Shown piece after piece: positions 17,337 to 25,134 of a stretch of 35,091 nt of DNA. Made by a program: the position numbers and the translations under genes. The notes under the pieces were generated by a model. That model did no database searches and was not told the origin of the DNA. It saw only the letters and a list, made by a program, of their open reading frames with translations. How positions within the stretch are numbered: the stretch's first letter is position 1; each line of letters opens with the position of its first letter. Origin of the DNA: Acidobacteriota bacterium (GTDB lineage Bacteria > Acidobacteriota > UBA6911); the NCBI GenBank assembly GCA_016934555.1, contig JAFGSS010000010.1:1-35091 (forward strand), written 5' to 3'.

Positions 17337-19742
17337 CTAGTCCAGGGATTCCTTGAAGGTGCAGTTCTCGTTGTTGCAGAAGCGGATGGTCCCCGTCCGC
17401 TTGGTGGTCTTGGTGAGGGTGAAGGGGGCGCCGCACTGGGGGCAGGGATCGGGCAGGGGCTTGTTCCAGAGCACGAAATCGCAATCCGGGTAGTTGGAGC
17501 AGCCGTAAAAGGTCTTGCCGCGACGCGACTTGCGTTCGACGATCTCGCCCGTGCACCCGGGGCGGCCGCAACGGACGCCGGTGGATTTCAGCTTGATGTA
17601 TTTGCAGTCCGGGTAGTCGCTGCAGGCGGTGTACTCGCCGTAGCGCCCGTGCTTGAGGGCCAGGCGCTTGCCGCATACGGGGCAGACCTCATCGAGGAGG
17701 ACATCCTGGGTGACGGTGAACTGGTCCGCCGACTTGATGACCTTCTTGGTATTGCGGCACTCGGGATACCCGGAACAGGCCATGAATTCCCCGAAACGCC
17801 CGCGCTTGAGCACCATCGGCTTGCCGCATTTTTCGCACTGGATTTCCTCGGGCCGGGGGCCGTCGGCCCCCCCCTCGCTTCCGGCGGGGGCGATCTGCCG
17901 GGTGTTCTTGCATTCGGGGTAGGCCGAGCAGGCGAGGAAGCGGCCGAATTTGCCCCATTTGATGACCATCATGCTGCCGCACTTGTCGCAGACTTCGTCG
18001 GTCTCCACCGCTTCGGTCTTGATGTCCCTCATTTCGGATGCCGCCGTCTCGAGCCTGCTCGAAAAGCTGTCGTAAAACTCCCCGATCGTCTCCCGCCAGG
18101 CTTCCCGTCCCGACTCGATCCGGTCGAGGTGGTCCTCCATCCTGGCGGTGTACTCGTAATCAAAAAGCTCCCGGAAGCTGCCGACCAGCAGGTCGAGAAC
18201 CACCTCCCCGATTTCGCTGGGATGGAAGCGCCCCTCGTTCTTGTCGACATATTCGCGGTCCTGAATGGTGCTCAGGATGGAGGCGTAGGTGCTCGGGCGC
18301 CCGATCCCCTTGGATTCCAGCGCCTTGACCAGGCTCGCCTCGTTGTACCTCGGCGGCGGCTGGGTGAAATGCTGCAGCGGCAGGAGTTCGCGGAGCTCCA
18401 GCCGTTCCCCCTCGCGGGTTTCGGGAAGCACCGACTCCCCCTGCTCCGGGGATTCTTCCGGGGCGTCCTCGGGCCGCGATTCCTGGTAGACGGCCAGAAA
18501 CCCCGGGAACTTGGCGATCGATCCGGTGGCGCGGAACTCCACCTTTCCGGCTTCGATGTCGATGTCGGTCTGGTCGAACAGGGCGGGGTTCATCTGGGAG
18601 GCGACGAAGCGGTTCCAGATCAGGTTGTAGAGCTTCCAGAGATCGGGTTCGAGCACCCCCTTCAGACTTTCGGGGGTTCGTGCCACCGAAGTCGGGCGGA
18701 TCGCCTCGTGCGCCTCCTGGGCCGTCTTCCTGGATTTGTAGTAGATGGGGTGGTGCGGCAGGTAGGCTTCGCCGTAGGTCCGGCGAATCAGGTCGCGCGT
18801 TTCCTCCAGGGCGCTTTCGGCCACCCGGGTCGAATCGGTCCGCATGTAGGTGATCAGCCCCACCGCGCCTTCGTCTCCGACCTCTATCCCCTCGTACAGC
18901 TTCTGGGCCACCACCATGGTCCGCTTGACGCTGAAGCCGAGCTTGCGGGCGGAGTCCTGCTGCAGTTTGCTGGTGATGAAGGGGGGGACGGGGTATTTCT
19001 TCTTTTCGCGGCGGTGAATCCTGCGGACGATGAAGCCCGCGCCGCCGAGTTCTCCGACGATCCGGTCGGAGGTCTCGCGGTCGGCGACCGCCCACTTCTT
19101 CCCCTCCAGGAGCCGGGCCCTGGCCTTGAACGCCGGGGGATTTTCTCCGGCCAGCTGCGCGTCGAGAGTCCAGTATTCCTCCGATTCGAAGGCCCGGATT
19201 TCGCGTTCCCGGTCGACGATCAGGCGCAGGGCCACGGTCTGGACCCTTCCCGCCGACAGGCCCCGGCGCACCTTCTCCCAGAGCAGGGGGCTGATCTTGT
19301 AGCCGACCAGGCGATCCAGGATGCGGCGTGCCAGCTGCGCTTCCACCTTGTTCTGGTTGATGCGCCCCGGACTCTTGAAGGCCTCCAGGATGGCGTTCTT
19401 GGTGATTTCGTGAAAAAGCACCCGGTAGATGTTCCTGGACTTGCCCGACAGTTCCTCGGACAGGTGCTGGCAGATGGCCTCCCCTTCGCGATCGGGGTCG
19501 GCCGCGAGGTAGATGTCGCTGATCCCCTTGGCCGCGGCGCGCAATTCCTTGACCACCTTGGCCTTGCCCGGAATCACGCCGTACTGGGGCGTGAAGGCGT
19601 TCTCCACGTCCACGCCAAGTTTGCTTTTGGGCAGGTCCTTGATATGGCCGACCGACGCTTTGACGATGTAATTCCGGCCAAGGTATTTGCCGATGGTCTT
19701 CGCCTTGGCTGGGGATTCCACAACTACCAGTGCCTTGCTCAT
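17337..19742 (-). CDS. topA: DNA topoisomerase I with five C-terminal zinc-ribbon-like modules
   Basis: An 801-residue type IA topoisomerase that relaxes negative supercoils. The Toprim domain starts at VVVESPAKAKTIGKYL and has the metal motif ADPDREGEA (about 81-89). The nucleophile is Y299 in LITYMRTDSTR. After about residue 590 come repeated four-Cys modules: CDKCG...CSAYPEC, CEKCG...CSGYPEC, CPVCG...CSDYPDC, CGRPGC...CSNYPDC and a last CPQCG...CNNENC. Enterobacterial TopA has fewer. The modules bind single-stranded DNA or RNA polymerase in known homologues. The ATG at 19742 has no good ribosome-binding site; a possible TTGGAA-18-TAGCTT promoter ends nine bases before it. Confidence 0.96.
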   Translation of the reverse strand: MSKALVVVESPAKAKTIGKYLGRNYIVKASVGHIKDLPKSKLGVDVENAFTPQYGVIPGKAKVVKELRAAAKGISDIYLAADPDREGEAICQHLSEELSGKSRNIYRVLFHEITKNAILEAFKSPGRINQNKVEAQLARRILDRLVGYKISPLLWEKVRRGLSAGRVQTVALRLIVDREREIRAFESEEYWTLDAQLAGENPPAFKARARLLEGKKWAVADRETSDRIVGELGGAGFIVRRIHRREKKKYPVPPFITSKLQQDSARKLGFSVKRTMVVAQKLYEGIEVGDEGAVGLITYMRTDSTRVAESALEETRDLIRRTYGEAYLPHHPIYYKSRKTAQEAHEAIRPTSVARTPESLKGVLEPDLWKLYNLIWNRFVASQMNPALFDQTDIDIEAGKVEFRATGSIAKFPGFLAVYQESRPEDAPEESPEQGESVLPETREGERLELRELLPLQHFTQPPPRYNEASLVKALESKGIGRPSTYASILSTIQDREYVDKNEGRFHPSEIGEVVLDLLVGSFRELFDYEYTARMEDHLDRIESGREAWRETIGEFYDSFSSRLETAASEMRDIKTEAVETDEVCDKCGSMMVIKWGKFGRFLACSAYPECKNTRQIAPAGSEGGADGPRPEEIQCEKCGKPMVLKRGRFGEFMACSGYPECRNTKKVIKSADQFTVTQDVLLDEVCPVCGKRLALKHGRYGEYTACSDYPDCKYIKLKSTGVRCGRPGCTGEIVERKSRRGKTFYGCSNYPDCDFVLWNKPLPDPCPQCGAPFTLTKTTKRTGTIRFCNNENCTFKESLD

Positions 19743-19823
19743 AGGAGGCGCAAGCTACACCATGCGGGCATGAAATTCCAAGAAAAAATCGCGGAGCAGT
19801 GCCTCGGTTGGGGATTATCCTTA

Positions 19824-20954
19824 TTATTTGCATGTCTTTAGATAATAATTCCCCGGGAGCTGTCGGACCCGTCCCCTTTCTTCCAGATCGAGCAGGAGGG
19901 CCGACAGGCGGGAGATGTCGATCCCGCTCCGCCTGTGGACATCGTCAAAAAGCGTGGGCTCGTCCCTGGCGAGCAGTTTGAGGAGGGCCCCGGCCTCTTC
20001 CGGGAGCGCCTCCTGCTGTACGGCCTCGGGGGGGGGCGCCTCCTCCCTCAGGTAGATTTCGCGCGCGATCCTCGGGGGGAGCTCGTCGACGACGTCGCGC
20101 CAGGACTGGACCAGCTTCGCCCCCTGCTTGATGAGGAAGTTGGGCCCGAAACTCTGCGGGGCGGTCAGGTTCCCGGGGACGGCGAAGACCTCCCGCCCCT
20201 GCTCGGCCGCCAGCCGGGCGGTGATGAGCGACCCGCTCTGGCTCGCGGCTTCTATGATCAGGGCGCCCAGCGAGAGTCCGCTCACGATGCGGTTGCGCGC
20301 CGGGAAGTTGTGAGGAGCGGGGGGGGTGCCGGGGGCGTACTCCGTCAGCAGCGCCCCGTGCCGCGCGATTTCGCGCGCGAGCGCCCCGTGCTCGCGCGGG
20401 TAGACGACGTCGATGCCGGAGCCGAGCACGGCCACGGTGGCGCCGCCGGCCCCGAGCGCACCGCGGTGGGCGGCGGCGTCCACCCCGCGCGCCATCCCCG
20501 AGACGACGGTGATCCCCCTGGCGGCAAGATCGGAGGAGAGTTCTTCCGCCGTCCTGAGTCCGTACAGGCTCGGTTTGCGGGTGCCGACGACGGCGACACA
20601 CGCCCGGCCGAGGATTTCGATCCGTCCCCGGGCGTACAGGACCAGCGGCGGGTCGAAAATCTCCTCCAGGAGCTCGGGGTATCCGGCGGCGCCCCGGACC
20701 AGGAAGCCGCATCCCTCTGCGGCCCCCCACTCGAATATTTCCCGCGCCCGGTCCCGGCAGGCGCGCGAACGAACGGCCGTACAGGCTTCTCCCGCAAGCC
20801 CCAGGTTTCTCAGCGCGCTTCCGTTCATCCGGAAGAGGTCCGCAAGGTCCGGGGCCGCGCCGCGGATCCGGTTGCGGGCGGCGGGCCCCACCCCGGGGAG
20901 CAGGGTGATCTCGAGGGCGTTTTTGATCAGGACATCGCCGGCTGTTTCCTTCAT
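19824..20954 (-). CDS. dprA: DNA-processing protein DprA/Smf
   Basis: A 376-residue DprA, which loads RecA on incoming single strands during transformation. An N-terminal helix-hairpin-helix-like part (LLPGVGPAARNRI, about 20-32) is followed by the Rossmann-like DprA core: VAVVGTRKPSLYG, VSGMARGVDAAAHRGAL, TVAVLGSGIDVVYPREH, FPARNRIVSGLS and SGSLITARLAAEQGREVFAVPGN are all family hallmarks. A short winged-helix C-terminal domain follows (LFDDVHRRSGIDISRLSALLLDLEERG). The ATG at 20954 is used; the in-frame ATG at 20993, with AAGGA three bases upstream and a CATTAT box 9 bases upstream, is an equal candidate (389 residues). It diverges from the NamZ gene. Confidence 0.94.
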   Translation of the reverse strand: MKETAGDVLIKNALEITLLPGVGPAARNRIRGAAPDLADLFRMNGSALRNLGLAGEACTAVRSRACRDRAREIFEWGAAEGCGFLVRGAAGYPELLEEIFDPPLVLYARGRIEILGRACVAVVGTRKPSLYGLRTAEELSSDLAARGITVVSGMARGVDAAAHRGALGAGGATVAVLGSGIDVVYPREHGALAREIARHGALLTEYAPGTPPAPHNFPARNRIVSGLSLGALIIEAASQSGSLITARLAAEQGREVFAVPGNLTAPQSFGPNFLIKQGAKLVQSWRDVVDELPPRIAREIYLREEAPPPEAVQQEALPEEAGALLKLLARDEPTLFDDVHRRSGIDISRLSALLLDLEERGRVRQLPGNYYLKTCK

Positions 20955-21009
20955 AATGACCGCCGGGGATACTGTTTCACGGTTCGGGCGCATATTTCCT
21001 TCATAATGG
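20945..21009. repeat. 14-bp direct repeat in the dprA-namZ divergent region
   Basis: TTTCCTTCATAATG occurs at 20945-20958 and again at 20996-21009. The first copy contains the dprA ATG on the minus strand; the second contains the namZ -10 box on the plus strand and a mirror -10 (CATTAT) on the minus strand. It could be an operator pair or a remnant of a small duplication. Confidence 0.55.
21002..21007 (+). promoter_or_regulatory. Candidate -10 box of the NamZ gene
   Basis: CATAAT ends seven bases before the ATG at 21015. The complementary strand reads CATTAT at 21008-21003, nine bases before the alternative dprA ATG at 20993, so divergent -10 boxes would overlap. No strong -35 is visible on either side. 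Confidence 0.4.
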
Positions 21010-21014
21010 AAGCC

Positions 21015-22184
21015 ATGGGAGTACGACCGGGGATCGAGGGTTTTCTGAAAAACGCGCGGGCGCTGGCGGGGGGCGCACGGGCGGGCGCGGTGGTGCATCC
21101 CGCGTCGGTCCTGCCCGATCTCCGGCACGCGGCCGACGCGCTGCGGGAGTGCCGCGACCTCCGGCTGGTGTCGCTGTTCGGCCCGCAGCACGGCGCCCGG
21201 GGCGAGAAGCAGGACAACATGGTGGAATCGGGCTTCTACCGGGACCCGGCAACGCTCCTGCCGGTCTACAGCCTCTACGGCGAAACCCGCCGCCCCACCG
21301 AAGAGATGATGCGGGGCATAGACCTGCTGCTGTTCGACCTCCAGGATGCCGGGACGAGGGTCTACACCTTCATCCATACCATGGCGTACTGCATGGAGGC
21401 CTGCGCGCGATGGGGCAAGCGCATGATCGTGCTCGACCGCCCGAATCCCATCGGCGGGGTCCGGGTCGAGGGGAACCTGCTCGACCCGGACTACCGCTCC
21501 TTCGTCGGCCTCTACCCGATCCCGATGCGGCACGGGATGACCGCGGGGGAGCTTGCCCTTTACATCAACGCCGAATTCGGCATCGGGTGCGACCTGGCCG
21601 TGGCGGCGATGGAGGGGTGGCGGCGGGAATTCTGGTTCGACGACACGGGCCTCCCCTGGGTCCTCCCCTCGCCCAACCTTCCCACGCTCGATTCGGCCAC
21701 CGTCTACCCCGGGACGGTGCTCGTCGAGGGCACCCTGCTGTCGGAGGGGAGGGGAACGACGCGGCCGTTCGAGCTCGTCGGCGCCCCCTTCATCGACAGC
21801 CGGGAATACGCCGCCGCCCTCGACGGGCTGGGACTGGGCGGGGTCCGTTTCCGCCCCGCGCACTTTGAGCCCACTTTCCAGAAATGGGCGGGCGAGATGT
21901 GCGGCGGGATCCAGATCCATGTTTCGGACCGGGAGGCGTTCGAACCCTATCTCACTGGGATAGCCGTGCTTGCGGCCGCCCGCTCGCTGTATCCGGACCG
22001 TTTCGCCTGGCGGCAGCCCCCGTACGAGTACGAGTACGAGAAACTGCCGATCGAGATCCTGTGCGGAAGCCGGCGGATCCCGGAGATGATCGGAGAGGGA
22101 ACGCCGATCGAGGTCATGCGCCGCAGCTGGCAGGCGGATGTCGAGCAGTTTCTCCGCCGCCGCGAGCCCTATCTTCTATATTAA
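21015..22184 (+). CDS. namZ: DUF1343 / NamZ-family exo-beta-N-acetylmuramidase
   Basis: A 389-residue protein of the DUF1343 family, whose characterised member NamZ removes terminal MurNAc from peptidoglycan fragments (GH171). Recognisable segments are SLFGPQHGARGEKQDNM, LPVYSLYGETRRPTEEMM, DLLLFDLQDAGTRVYTFI, VLDRPNPIGGVRVEGN, PIPMRHGMTAGELA and VLVEGTLLSEGRGTTRPFE, all family hallmarks. The acidic pair around LQDAGTR and the Glu in EGTLLSEGRG are candidate active-site residues. No signal peptide is seen at the chosen start, so it is probably cytoplasmic and acts in wall recycling; exported relatives exist. ATG at 21006 is also in frame. Its neighbour dprA is unrelated. Confidence 0.88.
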   Translation: MGVRPGIEGFLKNARALAGGARAGAVVHPASVLPDLRHAADALRECRDLRLVSLFGPQHGARGEKQDNMVESGFYRDPATLLPVYSLYGETRRPTEEMMRGIDLLLFDLQDAGTRVYTFIHTMAYCMEACARWGKRMIVLDRPNPIGGVRVEGNLLDPDYRSFVGLYPIPMRHGMTAGELALYINAEFGIGCDLAVAAMEGWRREFWFDDTGLPWVLPSPNLPTLDSATVYPGTVLVEGTLLSEGRGTTRPFELVGAPFIDSREYAAALDGLGLGGVRFRPAHFEPTFQKWAGEMCGGIQIHVSDREAFEPYLTGIAVLAAARSLYPDRFAWRQPPYEYEYEKLPIEILCGSRRIPEMIGEGTPIEVMRRSWQADVEQFLRRREPYLLY

Positions 22185-22202
22185 CCCCGAATATGGATGT
22201 GC

Positions 22203-22208
22203 TAATAT
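22203..22208 (+). promoter_or_regulatory. Candidate -10 box of the kinase-dCMP deaminase gene
   Basis: TAATAT ends nine bases before the ATG at 22218, with TTAACC (22181-22186) as a weak -35 at 16 bases. There is no ribosome-binding site, so the transcript would have a leader of about 2-4 bases. Confidence 0.4.
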
Positions 22209-22217
22209 ACCAGCCCT

Positions 22218-23216
22218 ATGATCATAGGACTGACGGGCACAAACGGGTCGGGGAAAACGGTGGTCTCGGAGTACCTCCGGAGCCGCGGGTTTGAATTCTA
22301 CTCCCTTTCGGACGCCATTCGCGAGGAGCTCCGGGCGCGCGGCGAGGCTATCACCCGCTCCAGGCTCATCGAGGTCGGCAACGAGCTCAGGGAAAAACAT
22401 GGGGCGGGCGTCCTGGCCGAGCGGATCCTCGCCGTGGTGGAAAGCGACCACAACTACGTGATCGACTCCATCCGCAGCCCCCACGAAGTCGAGGTCCTGC
22501 GCGGCCGCCCCGATTTCAGGCTCCTGGCGCTCGAAGCTGATGCCGTGCTCCGCTTCGAACGCAGCCGGCTGCGGGGGAGGGAAAATGCCCCGGAGACGCT
22601 CGAGCAGTTTCTGGCCGAGGAGGCGCGCGAACTCGGCTCGGACAATCCCGCGGGGCAGCAGCTGGTCGCCACCCGGAAGCTGGCGGACCTGGTCGTGACG
22701 AACAACGGGACGCTCGAGCAGCTGCACCGGCACCTGGACGAGGTCATCCCCCCGCTTCTGAGCCGCTTCGTCCGCCCCTCCTGGGACGAGTACTTCATGA
22801 ATATCGCCAAGGTGGTGGCGACGCGCAGCAACTGCATGAAGAGGAAGGTGGCCGCCATCATCGTCAAGGACCGGCGCATCATCTCCACGGGGTACAACGG
22901 CACCCCCCGGGGAGCGCGCAACTGCAACGAGGGGGGGTGCCCCCGCTGCAACGGCCTGGCCCCGAGCGGCACGGCCCTGGACGAATGCCTCTGCTCCCAC
23001 GGGGAGGAGAACGCCATTACGCAGGCGGCCTATCACGGGATCAGCCTGAAGGGTTCTACCCTCTATTCCACTTTTTCCCCCTGCCTGCAATGCACGAAGA
23101 TGATCATCAACAGCGGCATCGTGGAGGTGGTCTACAACCAGGAGTATCCGCTGAACGGGTCTGCGCAGAAGCTCCTCAAGGAGTGCGGCATCCTCCTGCG
23201 CCAGTACCGGGTATGA
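22218..23216 (+). CDS. P-loop kinase-like domain fused to dCMP deaminase
   Basis: A 332-residue two-domain protein. Residues 1 to about 170 resemble dephospho-CoA/nucleotide kinases: an intact Walker A GTNGSGKT (7-14), a DSIRSP segment and ADLVVTNNGTLEQL near the end of the domain. Residues about 185-332 are a ComEB-type dCMP deaminase: the zinc site is H261 (with catalytic E263, HGEEN), C289 and C292 (SPCLQC), and an extra zinc site is likely from C236, C241, C244 and neighbouring residues. It should convert dCMP to dUMP for dTMP synthesis. The kinase-deaminase order is that of yeast Dcd1 (where the P-loop is degenerate) and of AvcD anti-phage deaminases, though AvcD is considerably longer. 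The role of the intact P-loop is unknown. Confidence 0.87.
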   Translation: MIIGLTGTNGSGKTVVSEYLRSRGFEFYSLSDAIREELRARGEAITRSRLIEVGNELREKHGAGVLAERILAVVESDHNYVIDSIRSPHEVEVLRGRPDFRLLALEADAVLRFERSRLRGRENAPETLEQFLAEEARELGSDNPAGQQLVATRKLADLVVTNNGTLEQLHRHLDEVIPPLLSRFVRPSWDEYFMNIAKVVATRSNCMKRKVAAIIVKDRRIISTGYNGTPRGARNCNEGGCPRCNGLAPSGTALDECLCSHGEENAITQAAYHGISLKGSTLYSTFSPCLQCTKMIINSGIVEVVYNQEYPLNGSAQKLLKECGILLRQYRV

Positions 23217-23259
23217 AACCGTTTCCCAACCGCCTGTGGGGCGACCGCGGGGCCGCCGC

Positions 23260-23814
23260 GTGAACGACGTGAGCATAGAGACGGAAATCAAGGTGGAGAT
23301 CGGGGACCCGGAAGACTTCTGCCGCCGCCTTGGAGCGCTCGGGGCGGAGTCGCTTTCCGCCCGGCATTTTGAAGACAACCACCTGCTCGATTTCCCCGAT
23401 GACGGGCTGCGCTCCCGGCGCTGCGTCCTGCGGGTCAGGATCGCCGGGGGGCGCGCGACGCTGACCTTCAAGGGGGCGCCCCGCCCCGAGGGGATTTTCA
23501 AGGTGAGGGAGGAGCTCGAGACCAGGCTCGGGGACGGCGCCGCGGCCCTCGGGATCTTCGGGCGGATCGGGATGCGGCCCGTGTTCCGCTACCAGAAATA
23601 CCGCCGGGAATACGGCGTGGGGGGGGTCCGGGTCGCCGTGGACGAAACCCCGATCGGCAACTACGCGGAACTGGAGGGGCCGGAGGAGGCGATCCGGGCG
23701 CTCGCCCGCGCGCTCTCCTTGCCCGAAACGGGCTTCCTCCGCGCCAGCTACTATTCCCTCTACCTGGAGTTGTGCCGGCAAAAGGGCATGGCGGCCGGCC
23801 ACATGGTTTTCTGA
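23260..23814 (+). CDS. CYTH domain protein (triphosphate tunnel enzyme)
   Basis: A 184-residue CYTH protein, the fold of class IV adenylate cyclases, thiamine triphosphatase and inorganic triphosphatases. The signature ExExK is E7, E9 and K11 (IETEIKV). Later charged strands that line the tunnel are seen: CVLRVRIAG, TLTFKGAP, KVREELET, FRYQKYRREY, VAVDETPIGNYAELEGP. The Arg/Lys/Glu pattern is complete, so it is probably active on a triphosphate, but sequence does not tell which; the class IV cyclase (CyaB-like) type is the closest by its length and by DETPIGNYAELEG. Start GTG at 23260 has GCGGGG upstream; GTG at 23236 and 23269 are alternatives. It follows the deaminase gene by 43 bases. Confidence 0.85.
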   Translation: MNDVSIETEIKVEIGDPEDFCRRLGALGAESLSARHFEDNHLLDFPDDGLRSRRCVLRVRIAGGRATLTFKGAPRPEGIFKVREELETRLGDGAAALGIFGRIGMRPVFRYQKYRREYGVGGVRVAVDETPIGNYAELEGPEEAIRALARALSLPETGFLRASYYSLYLELCRQKGMAAGHMVF

Positions 23815-23841
23815 CCTCGGATCGGTAATAAGGAGGGCCTC

Positions 23842-25134
23842 ATGCCCGTCGTCTACGTCGAAAATATCGGGGATTGGGAAGGGAAAGAGGTCACGCTGCG
23901 CGGATGGGTCTACAACCGGCGGAGCAGCGGGAAACTGCAGTTTATCCTGCTGCGCGACGGGACCGGCGTCATCCAGTGCGTCGCCTTCAAGGGGAATTTC
24001 CCCCCGGAGGAGTTCGCGCTTCTCGACGCGCTCGGGCAGGAGTCGAGCCTCGAGATCCACGGTGTCGTCCGCACGGACAGCCGGTCCCCGGGCGGTTTCG
24101 AGTTGGACATCCGGCGCTTCCGGGTGATCCAGGCGGCGGACAATTACCCCATCACCCCCAAGGAGCACGGGACCTCCTTCCTGATGGAGAACCGCCACCT
24201 GTGGCTCCGGAGTTCGCGCCAGCATGCGATTCTCAAAATCCGGCACGAGGTGATCCGCGCCTGCCGCGATTACTTCGACGACCGGGGGTTCACCCTCGTG
24301 GATACTCCCATCTTCACCCCCAACGCGTGCGAGGGGACGACGACGCTGTTCGAAACCGGGTACTTCGACCAGACCGCCTACCTGACCCAGAGCGGCCAGC
24401 TGTACAACGAGGCCACCGCGGCCGCGTTCGGGAAGGTCTACTGCTTCGGCCCGACCTTCCGGGCGGAGAAGTCCAAGACCCGCCGTCACCTGATGGAGTT
24501 CTGGATGGTGGAGCCCGAGGTCGCTTTCGCCACCCTGGAGGAGACGATGGACCTGGCGGAGGGGCTCGTCTGCTTCATCCTCGAACGGGTCCTTGCGCGC
24601 CGCCGGGCCCAGCTCGAGATCCTGGAGCGCGACATCGGCGCCCTCGTGCGGGTCGCCGGCCCGTTTCCGCGCCTGAGCTACGACGAGGCGGTGAAGGTGC
24701 TCCAGGCTTCGGGGTCGGCGATCGAGTGGGGGGGGGACTTAGGAGGGGGGGACGAGACGGTGCTTTCGGAGCGGTACGATTCGCCCGTCATGGTGCACCG
24801 CTATCCCGCGGCGGTGAAGGCGTTTTACATGCAGCCGGACCCGGAGCGGGCCGAGGTGGCCCTGTGCGTCGACGTGCTCGCGCCCGAGGGGTACGGCGAG
24901 ATCATCGGGGGGGGCGCGCGCATCCACGACCACGATCTCCTCCTCGGGCGGCTCGCAGAGCACGCCCTCTCCCCGGAGCCGTTCGGCTGGTACCTCGACC
25001 TGAGAAAATACGGTGCCGTGCCTCACGCCGGGTTCGGGATGGGGATCGAAAGGGTGGTCGCGTGGATATGCCACCTGACGCACCTGCGCGAGACCATCGC
25101 CTTCCCGCGCACCCTTTACCGGATCTATCCCTGA
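23842..25134 (+). CDS. asnS: Asparaginyl-tRNA synthetase
   Basis: A 430-residue class IIb aminoacyl-tRNA synthetase charging tRNA-Asn. The N-terminal OB anticodon-binding domain is at about 8-100 ([26 protein letters not shown]). [10 protein letters not shown] (the AsnRS form, in place of the AspRS form) is followed by motif 1, motif 2 around [21 protein letters not shown] and motif 3 in [12 protein letters not shown]. The C-terminus [12 protein letters not shown] fits AsnRS. Two G-runs of nine and seven bases at 24728-24751 encode [10 protein letters not shown] without breaking the frame. AAGGAGGG precedes the ATG. Its stop TGA overlaps the next ATG by one base. With AsnRS present the Gln/Asn amidotransferase route is not needed for Asn-tRNA, though it could still exist. 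Confidence 0.96.
   Translation: MPVVYVENIGDWEGKEVTLRGWVYNRRSSGKLQFILLRDGTGVIQCVAFKGNFPPEEFALLDALGQESSLEIHGVVRTDSRSPGGFELDIRRFRVIQAADNYPITPKEHGTSFLMENRHLWLRSSRQHAILKIRHEVIRACRDYFDDRGFTLVDTPIFTPNACEGTTTLFETGYFDQTAYLTQSGQLYNEATAAAFGKVYCFGPTFRAEKSKTRRHLMEFWMVEPEVAFATLEETMDLAEGLVCFILERVLARRRAQLEILERDIGALVRVAGPFPRLSYDEAVKVLQASGSAIEWGGDLGGGDETVLSERYDSPVMVHRYPAAVKAFYMQPDPERAEVALCVDVLAPEGYGEIIGGGARIHDHDLLLGRLAEHALSPEPFGWYLDLRKYGAVPHAGFGMGIERVVAWICHLTHLRETIAFPRTLYRIYP

Noticed and set aside
17337-17676. N-terminal extension of the EF-G-like gene into topA (845-codon frame)
   Set aside because: The extension is the topA zinc-ribbon region read in another frame; EF-G similarity and the ribosome-binding site both support the ATG at 17232.
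22218-23216. Calling the kinase-deaminase an AvcD anti-phage system outright
   Set aside because: The protein is much shorter than AvcD, no AvcI-like small RNA was recognised beside it, and the neighbours are housekeeping genes.
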